A stretch of 20,248 nucleotides of DNA from Thiomargarita sp. (lineage in GTDB: Bacteria; Pseudomonadota; Gammaproteobacteria; Beggiatoales; Beggiatoaceae): NCBI GenBank assembly GCA_020721025.1, contig DYNO01000004.1, positions 17,059 to 37,306 on the forward strand, given 5' to 3'. The notes below the pieces were generated by a model. It saw only the letters and a list, made by a program, of their open reading frames with translations, was not told where the DNA came from and did not search any database. This document shows positions 6,822 through 15,851 of the stretch, piece by piece. Made by a program: the position numbers and the translations under genes. Numbering within the stretch: the first letter of the stretch is position 1; the number at the start of each line of letters is the position of its first letter.

Positions 6822-8585
6822 CTAGGCAACAACTTGTGTATTAATCTGCTGCATCAATGTATTAATATCTGCTTGCGTGCCTACTTTTAGCACCTTGCTC
6901 GCTAGTTTCGATAATGCTGCTAAGTTGCTGTTTAAAATGATTTGTTTCACTTCTAAATACGCTTCTGGATTGACACTGAATGATCGTAAACCCAATCCCA
7001 ATAGTAGGCGCACATAACGGCTGTCACTTGCCATTTCACCGCACATACTGATGGGTTTTGTGACCTTGTTTGACGCATCAATGCTCATTTTAATTAAGCG
7101 CAACACTGCCGGATGCAGGGGATCATACAGATAATTCACCGAGTCGTCACAGCGGTCTATTGCTAGGGTGTATTGAATTAAGTCATTGGTACCAATGGAT
7201 AAAAAATCAACATGGGGTAAAAATAAATCGGTGCAAACTGCCATCGCAGGGACTTCCACCATCAAGCCGAGTGACATATTTGGGTCAAATTTGATGGCAT
7301 CCTTGCTCAATTCTTGTCGCACTTGTTCAATCAAGCTGATGACTTGTGTCAATTCTTGCAGACTGGAAATCATCGGTAATAGCATCCGGACATTGCCAAA
7401 CGCAGACACTCGTAAGATAGCTCGTAATTGTGCTTTAAATTCAGGAATGTTGCGTAAACACAATCGAATCGCACGCAAACTTAACGCGGGATTATTCATG
7501 TGAGAATCGCTGTGATGGCTTTCTAATTTTGCGAAATCTGCTCCCTGCTTATCTGCCCCCAAATCAAGAGTACGAATGGTAATTGTGCCCCCTTTTAACG
7601 CATTGACTACGCGCAAATATGCCTCAAAATGTTCTTCTTCATTGGGGGGTTCGCGCCGGTGCAAAAATAAAAATTCAGTACGATACAAGCCAATGCCATT
7701 GCTGCCCACCCGCTTGACTGCGACCATATCTTCGGGAAATTCAATATTGGCATGTAAAATAATGGGAGTACCGTCCGCGGTTGCCACTGGAGCGGATTTG
7801 AGTTTTGCCAATCCCGCACGATAGCGTTTTTCTTCCCGTTGGCGAGTGCGGTAGTAGTTGAGAATAAATTCATCAGGGTCGCCCAGCAATACCCCGTGAA
7901 AACCATCGACAATGACCATATCCCCTTGTTGCAAATAGGTGCGGGCTTTGTGCAAACCCACAATTGCCGGAATTCCTAAGCTACGCGCGAGAATAGCGGT
8001 GTGCGAAGTTGTGCCCCCAAATTCTGTCGCAAAGGCAAGAATTCCATGATGTTGCATCATCACCGTGTCCGCGGGGCTCAAATCATCTGCCAACACAATT
8101 GCACCGGAAAGTAGTTCTCCCATCGAAGCTGCGGGAAGTTCGGTATAACCTCGCAAAATTCGTAATACTCGTGCAACCACGTGCTCCACATCTTGCTTGC
8201 GACTGCTGAGATAAGGATCATCCATTCTATCAAATATTTGGACGAGTGCATCACATTGCAATTTTAAAGCCCATTCAGCATTACATTGTTTTTCATAAAT
8301 AATTTGGATAGGAACTTGTGAGAGTGAACTGTCTTCGAGCATTAATAAGTGGGTATCAATGAACGCGGCAACATCGCCAGGTGCGTTTTTGGGGATATTG
8401 TCACGAATTCGCGATAATTGTTGTCGTGCGATTTCTAACGCTTCCTTAAAACGACTGACTTCATCTTCAAGGCTTTGCTTGGATAAACTGAATTCACTGA
8501 CTTCAACCACGTCGTGATCAATGACATAAACTTTACCAATGGCAATGCCTTTTGAGACCCCAATCCCATGCAAACTAAAGCTCAC
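6822..8585 (-). CDS. ptsI: Phosphoenolpyruvate-protein phosphotransferase (PTS enzyme I)
   Basis: This 587-residue cytoplasmic enzyme transfers phosphate from phosphoenolpyruvate to HPr. Domains in order are the N-terminal HPr-binding/phosphohistidine domain with GGTTSHTAILARSLGIPAIVG (190-210, active His195), then the PEP-binding barrel with GIGLYRTEFLFLHR (297-310), RTLDLGADK (338-346), NPALSLRAIRL (365-375), LSIGTNDLIQYTLAIDR (462-478) and SMCGEMASD (513-521, acid/base Cys515). Its length is near that of E. coli EI (575). Translation starts with GTG at 8585, overlapping the ptsH stop by 4 nt (GTGA), which implies translational coupling. No sugar-specific EII gene lies nearby, so this EI-HPr pair may serve a regulatory PTS; that is inference. 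Confidence 0.95.
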   Translation of the reverse strand: MSFSLHGIGVSKGIAIGKVYVIDHDVVEVSEFSLSKQSLEDEVSRFKEALEIARQQLSRIRDNIPKNAPGDVAAFIDTHLLMLEDSSLSQVPIQIIYEKQCNAEWALKLQCDALVQIFDRMDDPYLSSRKQDVEHVVARVLRILRGYTELPAASMGELLSGAIVLADDLSPADTVMMQHHGILAFATEFGGTTSHTAILARSLGIPAIVGLHKARTYLQQGDMVIVDGFHGVLLGDPDEFILNYYRTRQREEKRYRAGLAKLKSAPVATADGTPIILHANIEFPEDMVAVKRVGSNGIGLYRTEFLFLHRREPPNEEEHFEAYLRVVNALKGGTITIRTLDLGADKQGADFAKLESHHSDSHMNNPALSLRAIRLCLRNIPEFKAQLRAILRVSAFGNVRMLLPMISSLQELTQVISLIEQVRQELSKDAIKFDPNMSLGLMVEVPAMAVCTDLFLPHVDFLSIGTNDLIQYTLAIDRCDDSVNYLYDPLHPAVLRLIKMSIDASNKVTKPISMCGEMASDSRYVRLLLGLGLRSFSVNPEAYLEVKQIILNSNLAALSKLASKVLKVGTQADINTLMQQINTQVVA

Positions 8586-8851
8586 TCGTCTTCTCCAAAA
8601 CCGCCGCCAATGAGTTCATAAAGGGCTTGCATTGCAGACACCTCATCACTTCCGGAAACTATTATCTCGATTTCAGTACCCTTGCTGGCGGCTAACATCA
8701 TCACCCCCATGATACTTTTGCCATTCACTTCGCGCTGTTGACGTTTGATAAAAATTTCGCTTTCAAAGCCAGAAGCCAGTCGCACCAATTTTGCCGCAGC
8801 TCGCGCGTGAAGTCCGAGTTTATTGACTATCGTAACTGCTTGCCTCAACAT
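8582..8851 (-). CDS. ptsH: Phosphocarrier protein HPr
   Basis: The 89-residue protein begins MLRQAVTIVNKLGLHARAAAKL, placing the phosphoaccepting histidine at His15 with the conserved Arg17. It continues with VNGKSIMGVMMLAASKGTEIEI, which carries Ser46, the position phosphorylated by HPr kinase in organisms that have one. HPr relays phosphate from enzyme I to EIIA-type domains. The gene precedes and overlaps ptsI. The ATG at 8851 fits the family start; the upstream sequence has only a weak AAGAA ribosome site. In many proteobacteria the gene before ptsH encodes a mannose-family EIIA; here there is a gene-free stretch instead. Confidence 0.95.
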   Translation of the reverse strand: MLRQAVTIVNKLGLHARAAAKLVRLASGFESEIFIKRQQREVNGKSIMGVMMLAASKGTEIEIIVSGSDEVSAMQALYELIGGGFGEDE

Positions 8852-9436
8852 GCTAATATTCTTATAAAAGTGACTGAATGTGAGTGTGAATAAGGATTGA
8901 TGTAAAAATTCATAACGCTATGAAGTTACGCAATTCAAATCTTCTCAAGGGATAGTTTCATTGGTTTTGTTCAGTAACAAAAAGCGTTTCCCAAGATTTA
9001 AACAGCATCATTCCAAAACTGTTTGACTGTGGAATTTCGATTGAAAAATTCAGCCTACGCAGTCTTGAATATTACCACAAGATGCGTTGTTCATGTTTTG
9101 ATTAATGAGAGAAGTTTTTATTCTGCAAGCAAGATATGGTTGAATAATTGGTCGTATAGTGATCTTAAATCATTTGTAGTAAAACAAACGTTATTCAGTT
9201 ATGAATACAACACTTAATATCTTGGTCAACACAGAAGCTCGATACACTGAGTCTGACACTGCTCTTACATGCATTTAAAGTCTCGCTGATACGGGTCGCG
9301 ACCATAGTTATTTAACATGATTTCGGTAAAATTTCGTTGTTTGAATTTGAGTTCTGGAATAACATCCGTTTTTGCCTATTTTTCCTTAAGTCAATGGCTT
9401 TGACTTTACAGATTCTATTCGACTGACCATGAAAAA
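8852..9436. other. 585-bp gene-free stretch between ptsH and adenylate cyclase
   Basis: No supported gene. A 64-codon frame at 9023-9217 would start at TTG without a ribosome site and has no recognisable family. Visible structures are a perfect 10-bp palindrome GGTCGCGACC (9294-9303) and a 7-bp hairpin AAGTCAA/TTGACTT (9388-9394 and 9400-9406) just beyond the cyclase stop; the latter lacks a T-run in either direction. The promoter for ptsH must lie here, but I cannot pick a convincing one. No tRNA cloverleaf or transposon end was seen. Confidence 0.4.
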
Positions 9437-11425
9437 TCAACCCAAATAGGTTCCCACTTCGGACGAATCATAACAGCGTTCTAAATATATCCGAGCAACT
9501 TGATCAGTTGGATTGGTCACCAACACCCGCTCAAAATAACAATAGGCTTCATCTAATACGTTCTCATGATACAACTTAAAGCCCTGCTCAAAATCCGCTA
9601 ACGTTTGAATTTTCAAATTCTTCACCTCGGGCAAATCGGCATCAAATACCTCATACACCGTTACACCTTTTGACTTTCCTTTCACTTTCACCCGGTCCAC
9701 CTCACGAATATGATATTTTGACGGATTTTTCAATTTAGAGTAACTGTACTCCGTGATCAGCAAGGAAGTACCATAGATTTTGGTTAATCCTTCAACTCGT
9801 GATGCCAAATTCACCACGTCAGAAATTACTGTGCCATCCATTCGATTTTGTCCGCCCACCGTTCCCAACATTAACACCCCGGTATTAATCCCCACGCCAA
9901 TTTTAATCGCAGGTCGTTCAGGACGTTGGCGCGTTTCATTATAATCATTGAGCCGTACCAACATTGCAATACCCGCCTTCAACGCATCATCGGCACAGCC
10001 AATAAACAACGCCATGATGGCATCGCCAATATATTTATCAATAAATCCATTATTTTCAGTAATCGCCGGCTCCATGCGACATAGGTAAGCATTGATAAAT
10101 TTGAAGTTTTCATGAGGTGAGATTTTCTCAGACAATTCCGTAAATCCGCGAATATCTGCAAATAAAATACTCATTTCTTTTTCAACATGATCGCCGAGCG
10201 CGACCTCGATAATGCTCTTTTTATCCAACAAACTCAAAAATTGACGCGGAATGAATCTTTCATACGCTTTATTGAGCAAAAAGAGTTCATATTCAATCTG
10301 ATCAGAAATTTTCATACGCTCTTCTTCTTCCTGCTTGCGTCCCGTCATATCAAAACCAGTGAATAAAATCGACTCTTCATTTTTAAATTCAATCGGCTGT
10401 AAAAAGATCGTGACCCACAGCAAATTTCCATCAATTTTACGCAGTTGTGCTTCATAATCATTGATATAATCGAACCTTGTTGACAGTTCTTGATATTCCT
10501 CCGGATTTTCAAAAAATTCCTGCATTTGCCGATTTAACAACGCGCCGCGATTTAAACCGAACAATTTACACGCTTGCTGGTTCGCATAGAAAATTGAGCC
10601 GTCAGTTTTACGATAAATTAACAATGGAATCGGAATTGTCTCGGTAATCACTCGAAACCGTTCCTCACTGCATTCTAAAAAATACGAATATTCGCGCAAA
10701 TTGGCAACCAAGGAATTGAAGGCTTCCGCGAGAAAGGCAATCTCATTTTTACTTTTAACTTCAATGAACGTGTTAAAATCATGCGTCTGAACCCGTTTAA
10801 TTCCTTCCGTCAAGATAATTACATCTTTTGCGACCCGGCTGATGAAAACGTAGGCAATCGCGGTACTTATCACAGAAAGCAACAGGATCAGAATGATTTG
10901 ATTGAATATTGCCGTCTTGATTTTGACACCAATACTATACTTATCAAGCCCCACGTGCACATAACCCAACTCGCCCATCAAGATGGGAAAACGGATATCG
11001 AATATAGTCCCGATCTCATTGATAAATAACTCTTTAATTTGAGATGACGTGTGCATAGATTCCAAAATAGACGAAATATGACGCTTTCTCGTTTGGGCTG
11101 CCAAATGCACCATTATCTGTTCTGGCACACTATTCATAAAAGTATGGGTCGTTATTTCGCCTTGGGTATTGGTGATAACCACATAAACAACCCCTTCCAT
11201 GCCCAAAAAATGATCGATAACCGTCTGCAACATAACATAATCGGTTAAGAGATGTTCTTGAATAAAAGCAATACTTTGACTGATAGCAATGCCCTTATTT
11301 TGATATTCTTGAGTTAAACTTTCGCGCAAATGCCAACTTGAAAACAAGGAAATGCTCACGGTGATGAGTGCGAACAACATCACTTGTATTAATAGTGCTT
11401 TTCGCAAGAGTTTTGAAGTTTTCAT
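9437..11425 (-). CDS. Membrane-bound class III adenylate cyclase with HAMP and PAS domains
   Basis: From ATG at 11425 the protein has 662 residues. The order is TM helix 1 (about 10-30), a periplasmic sensor region of about 145 residues, TM helix 2 (about 177-196), HAMP (about 197-249), PAS (about 254-367, including IPLLIYRKTDGSIFYANQQACKLFG), a short coiled linker, then the class III cyclase domain (about 414-597). Catalytic residues are present: metal-binding Asp424 (FADIRGFT) and Asp468 (DKYIGDAIM), substrate-specifying Lys464 with Thr532 at the partner position (DGTVISDVVN), and transition-state Asn539 and Arg543 (NLASR). The Lys/Thr pair points to ATP rather than GTP, giving cAMP. The C-terminal 50 residues (DFEQGFKLYHENVLDEAYCYFERVL) resemble a TPR helix pair. 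The frame extends to 11479, but family-like sequence starts at MKTSKLLRKALLIQ. It is divergent from xthA. Confidence 0.88.
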   Translation of the reverse strand: MKTSKLLRKALLIQVMLFALITVSISLFSSWHLRESLTQEYQNKGIAISQSIAFIQEHLLTDYVMLQTVIDHFLGMEGVVYVVITNTQGEITTHTFMNSVPEQIMVHLAAQTRKRHISSILESMHTSSQIKELFINEIGTIFDIRFPILMGELGYVHVGLDKYSIGVKIKTAIFNQIILILLLSVISTAIAYVFISRVAKDVIILTEGIKRVQTHDFNTFIEVKSKNEIAFLAEAFNSLVANLREYSYFLECSEERFRVITETIPIPLLIYRKTDGSIFYANQQACKLFGLNRGALLNRQMQEFFENPEEYQELSTRFDYINDYEAQLRKIDGNLLWVTIFLQPIEFKNEESILFTGFDMTGRKQEEEERMKISDQIEYELFLLNKAYERFIPRQFLSLLDKKSIIEVALGDHVEKEMSILFADIRGFTELSEKISPHENFKFINAYLCRMEPAITENNGFIDKYIGDAIMALFIGCADDALKAGIAMLVRLNDYNETRQRPERPAIKIGVGINTGVLMLGTVGGQNRMDGTVISDVVNLASRVEGLTKIYGTSLLITEYSYSKLKNPSKYHIREVDRVKVKGKSKGVTVYEVFDADLPEVKNLKIQTLADFEQGFKLYHENVLDEAYCYFERVLVTNPTDQVARIYLERCYDSSEVGTYLG

Positions 11426-11706
11426 GAAATCTATGTTGAGGTTTTGGCGGCAAAATGACGAAACTTGACATACGAGCAAAAATAATCGCTTGATTCTCTA
11501 ACGGTATCGCGGTAAATTATACTTAATAACGAGTTATTCTGGTGAAGGTTGCCTCATTTATTGTGAATTTGAATTTTGACATTACCGAACATTTGCGCGA
11601 GAAAATGATGAAAACAGCAAGCCAACCCTTGCAGCGTAGCAATAATCGTGTCAGATAGTATTTCTTCAAACCAATCTTAACATCTTTAGCTCATTGACTT
11701 AACTTC

Positions 11707-12492
11707 ATGCTTAAAATTGCGACTTGGAATGTGAATTCTCTGCGAGTACGCCTGCCACAAGTATTGGAATGGCTGCAACAACACCAACCCGACGTGCTGG
11801 CATTGCAAGAAACCAAATTGACCGATGCTGCTTTTCCTCACTCGGCATTCAGCGAAATTGGCTATCATGCGGTATTTGCTGGACAAAAAACTTACAATGG
11901 CGTAGCGTTGCTCAGTCAGATCGCAAGCCAAACCACAATCACAACTTTGCCCACGTTGGCGGATGAACAACAACGATTTTTAGCCGCGACTTATCCTTTT
12001 CAAAACAAAGAATTACACATTGTGAATGTCTATGTACCCAACGGAGCAGAACTGGGTTGCGACAAATATTTTTACAAACTGCGTTGGTTGGAAAGTTTAC
12101 ATCGCTATCTTCAAGAATCTATTCAACAATTTTCAAATATCGTGGTACTTGGCGATTTTAACATAGCCCCGACAGATGCCGATGTATTGAATCCAACCGA
12201 TTGGATAGACAGCATTTTAACCAGCGACTCGGAAAGACAGGCATTACAACATTTATTCGATTTGGGGCTGTCTGACGCATTCCGGCTGTTTTCGCAACCA
12301 GAACACAGTTTTTCATGGTGGAACTATCAAGCGGGAAGTTTTCGTCGCAATGATGGTGCGCGGATTGATTTGATTTTATTGACAAATTCTTTGAAAGCGA
12401 TGGCGAAGAGTTGTTATATTGATACCGCCCCACGTCGTTTGCCGCGTCCCTCAGACCATACGCCCGTCGTGTTAGAATTGCAAACATTTTGA
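11707..12492 (+). CDS. xthA: Exodeoxyribonuclease III family AP endonuclease
   Basis: This 261-residue protein (E. coli XthA is 268) has the complete exonuclease-endonuclease-phosphatase active site: IATWNVNSLR with Asn8, LALQETKL with metal-binding Glu35, NVYVPNG with Tyr109, LGDFNIAP with Asp150 and Asn152, GARIDLIL with Asp221, and RPSDHTPV with Asp250-His251. It incises DNA at abasic sites and degrades 3' ends in base excision repair in the cytoplasm. ATG at 11707 is the family start; no Shine-Dalgarno sequence is visible. It is transcribed divergently from the adenylate cyclase gene, and the 281-nt space between the two starts contains the palindrome AATAAC-GA-GTTATT (11525-11538). Confidence 0.93.
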   Translation: MLKIATWNVNSLRVRLPQVLEWLQQHQPDVLALQETKLTDAAFPHSAFSEIGYHAVFAGQKTYNGVALLSQIASQTTITTLPTLADEQQRFLAATYPFQNKELHIVNVYVPNGAELGCDKYFYKLRWLESLHRYLQESIQQFSNIVVLGDFNIAPTDADVLNPTDWIDSILTSDSERQALQHLFDLGLSDAFRLFSQPEHSFSWWNYQAGSFRRNDGARIDLILLTNSLKAMAKSCYIDTAPRRLPRPSDHTPVVLELQTF

Positions 12493-12631
12493 CATTTTTC
12501 ATTGCTACACTGAACGTTTAGATTTTCTGAAACCGCAAAAATTTGGAAAATCTGAACGCGGTTCAACTCCGCAACGATTTCACCTCAATCTACCTTGATT
12601 GCTTAAAATATCACAAAGGCAAGAAAAACTG

Positions 12632-13480
12632 ATGAATTTAGATAAAAACTGGTTTTCTGAAATTAATCCGCAATTTGGTGTTGCGTTTTCTTTACAAATC
12701 AAAGAGAAGCTACACGAAGAACAAACCCAATATCAAAAAATTAGTATTTATGATACCACAGATTTTGGTAAATTGATGACCATTGACGATCTATTCATGG
12801 TGACAGATCGGGATAATTTCCTGTATCATGAGATGATGTCGCATATCGCCTTGTTTACTCATCCAAATCCGCGCCATGTCGTGATCATCGGTGGCGGAGA
12901 TTGTGGTACATTGCGTGAAGTTTTACGCCATCCCACAGTGGAACAAGCCACGCAAGTTGAGATTGATGAACGAGTTACCCGATTGTCAGAACATTATTTT
13001 CCTAGTTTGTGCGAGTCAAATCACGATCCTCGTGCTAACTTATTGTTTGATGACGGAATTCAATGGATGGCAGATGCACCAGACCAGAGCATTGATGTGA
13101 TCATTATCGACAGCACGGATCCTGTGGGTCCAGCGGAAGGTTTATTCAATTTAGCATTTTATCGGCAATGTCGTCGTGTATTGCGTGAAGATGGCATTTT
13201 AGTTCAACAAACCGAATCGCCGCTGCTACATTTACCGCTATTACAATCAGTTCACCAAGCCATGCGTGCAGCAGAGTTTAAAAATACGCGTACCTTCCAA
13301 TTTCCACTCTGCACCTATCCCTCGGGTTGGTGGACGGGTACAATGGCGGGAAATGGAGATTTGACGCAATTTCGAGTCGAAGCCGCTCAAAATAAAACAT
13401 TTGCAACCCAATATTACAACACTGAAATTCATCAAGCCAGTTTTGCGCTGCCGAATTTCATGCAACAAGCATTTTCTTAG
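12632..13480 (+). CDS. speE: Polyamine aminopropyltransferase (spermidine synthase)
   Basis: From ATG at 12632 the product has 282 residues (E. coli SpeE is 288). It transfers an aminopropyl group from decarboxylated S-adenosylmethionine to putrescine. Motifs are DFGKLMTIDDLFMVTDRDNFLYHEMMSH (substrate gate with the YHEM signature), the nucleotide-binding VVIIGGGDCGTLREVLRH, VEIDERV, DDGIQWM, and the catalytic DVIIIDSTDPVGPAEGLF. A TTG-initiated extension back to 12599 is possible but less likely, since the ATG fits the family and follows AAAGG 13 nt upstream. glcF begins 6 nt after its stop, so the two are probably co-transcribed. In the 139-bp gap after xthA, short inverted repeats (AGATTTTC/GAAAATCT at 12520-12553; TGAAC-GCG-GTTCA at 12553-12565) may belong to the xthA terminator or the speE promoter region. 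Confidence 0.94.
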   Translation: MNLDKNWFSEINPQFGVAFSLQIKEKLHEEQTQYQKISIYDTTDFGKLMTIDDLFMVTDRDNFLYHEMMSHIALFTHPNPRHVVIIGGGDCGTLREVLRHPTVEQATQVEIDERVTRLSEHYFPSLCESNHDPRANLLFDDGIQWMADAPDQSIDVIIIDSTDPVGPAEGLFNLAFYRQCRRVLREDGILVQQTESPLLHLPLLQSVHQAMRAAEFKNTRTFQFPLCTYPSGWWTGTMAGNGDLTQFRVEAAQNKTFATQYYNTEIHQASFALPNFMQQAFS

Positions 13481-13486
13481 TTTATT

Positions 13487-14707
13487 ATGAAAACATTGCT
13501 TTCCCCACGCTATCAACTTGCTGAATGGAATACGGAAGTCAATCAAATTTTGCGCTCCTGTGTGCATTGTGGCTTCTGTACCGCAGTTTGCCCGACTTAC
13601 CAATTATTAGGTAACGAATTGGACAGTCCCCGCGGACGCATTTATTTGATTCACTCGTTACTACAGGGCAATCCCGCAAGTCGTGAAACCCAACGCCGTC
13701 TTGATTTGTGTTTGACCTGTCGCTCGTGTGAAACGGCATGTCCTTCGGGCGTTCGTTATGCACAACTTGTTGATATTGGTAGAAATTTATTAGAGCATTC
13801 GGTGCAGCGTCCGTGGCAAGAACGGTGGCAGCGGTGGGGATTGCGTCAAGTTTTACCTTATCCGAAACGATTCCATGCGTTATTTACCTTGGGAACGTGG
13901 ATGCGTGCCTATTTGCCGACTGCACTACAACAAGAAATACCGCTAGTTGAAAAAGTTGAAGTCTATCAACCCACTACCCACGCTCGAAAAATGTTGGTGT
14001 TTTCTGGCTGTGTGCAACCCAGTTTAGCCCCACAAACCAATATTGATGCAGCAAAAGTGCTAGACAGTTTAGGTATCACTTTGTTATCATTGGAAAATAC
14101 CGGCTGTTGTGGTGCGGTGGATGCTCATTTGGGGAAACCGGCTGAAAGTTTGTCGCATATCAAAAAATTAATTGACGCATGGTGGCAGGTAGTGACGCAG
14201 GAAAAAATTGAAGCCATTGTGATGACTGCCAGCGGTTGTGCGAGTTATGTGAAGGGATATGATGAATTATTGCGTCATGATCCCGAATATGCTGAAAAGG
14301 CGCAACAAATTGTACAATTGACCAAAGATTTAACTGAAGTGCTTGCCCAAGAAGATTTATCACGATTTTCTTGTTCTGGCAATCAGTTACGTCGTATCGC
14401 GGTGCATCAACCGTGTACCTTGCAGCATGGACAAAAATTAGCCGGTCTGTTAGAAAAGTTATTGATTCAAATTAATTTTAATGTGCTTCCTGTGACCGAT
14501 GGGCATTTATGTTGTGGTTCTGCGGGAACGTATTCGATTTTAAATCAATCTATCTCGCAACAGTTGTTGATAAATAAATTGCAAACATTGGAAGCAGATC
14601 AACCGGAACTCATTGTTACTGCAAATATTGGTTGTCAAATGCACTTAAAAACTCGTTCAAGCGTGCCGGTGAAACATTGGATCAGTTTATTTGCTGAATT
14701 ACTCTAA
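13487..14707 (+). CDS. glcF: Glycolate oxidase iron-sulfur subunit
   Basis: The 406-residue protein matches GlcF. It has two ferredoxin-type 4Fe-4S motifs, CVHCGFCTAVCP (Cys25, 28, 31, 35) and CLTCRSCETACP (Cys75, 78, 81, 85), followed by two cysteine-rich CCG domains with GCVQPSLAPQTN...TGCCGAVDAH and HQPCTLQHGQK...LCCGSAGTYSI. In the GlcDEF complex it carries electrons from glycolate oxidised by the flavoproteins GlcD and GlcE to the membrane quinone pool. glcD and glcE are not adjacent here; the gene instead sits 6 nt behind speE with no separate ribosome site, suggesting translation coupled to speE. A role with D-lactate or another 2-hydroxyacid dehydrogenase cannot be excluded, because the CCG-domain family is broad. 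Confidence 0.9.
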   Translation: MKTLLSPRYQLAEWNTEVNQILRSCVHCGFCTAVCPTYQLLGNELDSPRGRIYLIHSLLQGNPASRETQRRLDLCLTCRSCETACPSGVRYAQLVDIGRNLLEHSVQRPWQERWQRWGLRQVLPYPKRFHALFTLGTWMRAYLPTALQQEIPLVEKVEVYQPTTHARKMLVFSGCVQPSLAPQTNIDAAKVLDSLGITLLSLENTGCCGAVDAHLGKPAESLSHIKKLIDAWWQVVTQEKIEAIVMTASGCASYVKGYDELLRHDPEYAEKAQQIVQLTKDLTEVLAQEDLSRFSCSGNQLRRIAVHQPCTLQHGQKLAGLLEKLLIQINFNVLPVTDGHLCCGSAGTYSILNQSISQQLLINKLQTLEADQPELIVTANIGCQMHLKTRSSVPVKHWISLFAELL

Positions 14708-14808
14708 GTGGCGGGCGAGGTGGCTGATGAATCCCGTTGTTAGGATGTTAAAATTACGATGGCGGTGGCAGAACATCATTAAATTCAATTTTTCAATAGG
14801 TTGAAGAC

Positions 14809-15639
14809 ATGGCTTTTTTACACAAGCAACACAATGTATTACCCGGTTTTCATCTTTCGCTCGGATTCACGTTATTCTATTTAAGCCTGATCGTATTGAT
14901 TCCATTATCAATGATTTTCTTGAAAACCGCGAGCTTATCATGGCAGGAATTTTGGCAAATCGTCACCGAACCGCGCGTCATGGCTTCTTACCGCCTCACT
15001 TTTGGGGCTTCCTTCATCGCTGCCTGTTTTAACGCCGTATTTGGTCTATTGGTCGCATGGGTATTGGTACGTTATTCATTTTTCGGCAAAAAAATCATCG
15101 ATGCACTGGTTGATCTGCCCTTTGCCCTGCCCACCGCCGTCGCCGGAATTGCTTTAACCGCACTATATGCAAGAAATGGCTGGCTTGGACAATATTTAGA
15201 AATTTGGGGAATTAAGGTTGCTTTTACCCCATTGGGAGTTATTGTTGCTTTAACTTTCATTGGTTTACCGTTTGTCGTGCGCACCGTGCAACCCGTATTA
15301 CAAGATTTAGAATTGGAAGTCGAAGAAGCCGCCGCCAGTTTGGGCGCAAGTCGTTGGCAGACCTTTCGATTTGTGATTTTCCCCAGTATCGCACCAGCAT
15401 TATTGACGGGATTTGCCCTAGCTTTTGCCAGAGGATTGGGCGAATACGGCTCAGTGGTTTTTATCGCAGGCAACATGCCAATGGTCTCAGAAATTGTACC
15501 ATTGTTAATCATCACAAAATTAGAGCAATACGACTACACCGGCGCGACAGCAATTGCTACGGTCATGTTGGTCGCTTCGTTTATCTTATTGTTAATTATC
15601 AATTTATTGCAGTGGTGGATGCAAGTATCACGCAGGTAA
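14809..15639 (+). CDS. cysT: Sulfate/thiosulfate ABC transporter permease CysT (CysU)
   Basis: The 276-residue integral membrane protein has about six transmembrane helices and the ABC permease EAA loop (EVEEAAASLGASRWQTFRFVIFPSI), where the ATPase CysA docks. The segments DLPFALPTAVAGIALTALYARNGWLGQ and FARGLGEYGSVVFIAGNMPMVSEIVPLLI are typical of CysT. The normal system also needs CysW, CysA and a periplasmic binding protein (Sbp/CysP) to import sulfate or thiosulfate. None is next to this gene: glcF is upstream and a hybE-like gene downstream. ATG at 14809 follows AGG with 8-nt spacing. The protein is full length with an intact EAA loop, so it probably functions with partners encoded elsewhere, or is left from a dispersed operon. 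The related molybdate permease ModB is a less likely alternative. Confidence 0.9.
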   Translation: MAFLHKQHNVLPGFHLSLGFTLFYLSLIVLIPLSMIFLKTASLSWQEFWQIVTEPRVMASYRLTFGASFIAACFNAVFGLLVAWVLVRYSFFGKKIIDALVDLPFALPTAVAGIALTALYARNGWLGQYLEIWGIKVAFTPLGVIVALTFIGLPFVVRTVQPVLQDLELEVEEAAASLGASRWQTFRFVIFPSIAPALLTGFALAFARGLGEYGSVVFIAGNMPMVSEIVPLLIITKLEQYDYTGATAIATVMLVASFILLLIINLLQWWMQVSRR

Positions 15640-15851
15640 GTTGGTATCTGAATTAGAATTTGCAGAACTTACGGCAATATAGCTGGAGCGAGGTAAAAAG
15701 ATAATCTGAACCTGTCAAATTTGTAGAAACTTCATAGAGTTGAATATTCTTTTTACGGTGCGTTGACTATATCATCTTACCTGCCCATTGATGAGCGAAT
15801 GACGAAAAAATTCATAAGACAACTCCGCGTGAGTTAAGGATAATAAATAAA

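Noticed and set aside
9023..9217. 64-codon plus-strand frame in the ptsH-cyclase gap
   Set aside because: Starts at TTG, has no ribosome binding site, no recognisable motif, and lies in AT-rich DNA where such frames arise by chance.
12158..12502. 114-codon minus-strand frame inside xthA
   Set aside because: It is antisense to a gene with a complete active site and has no recognisable features.
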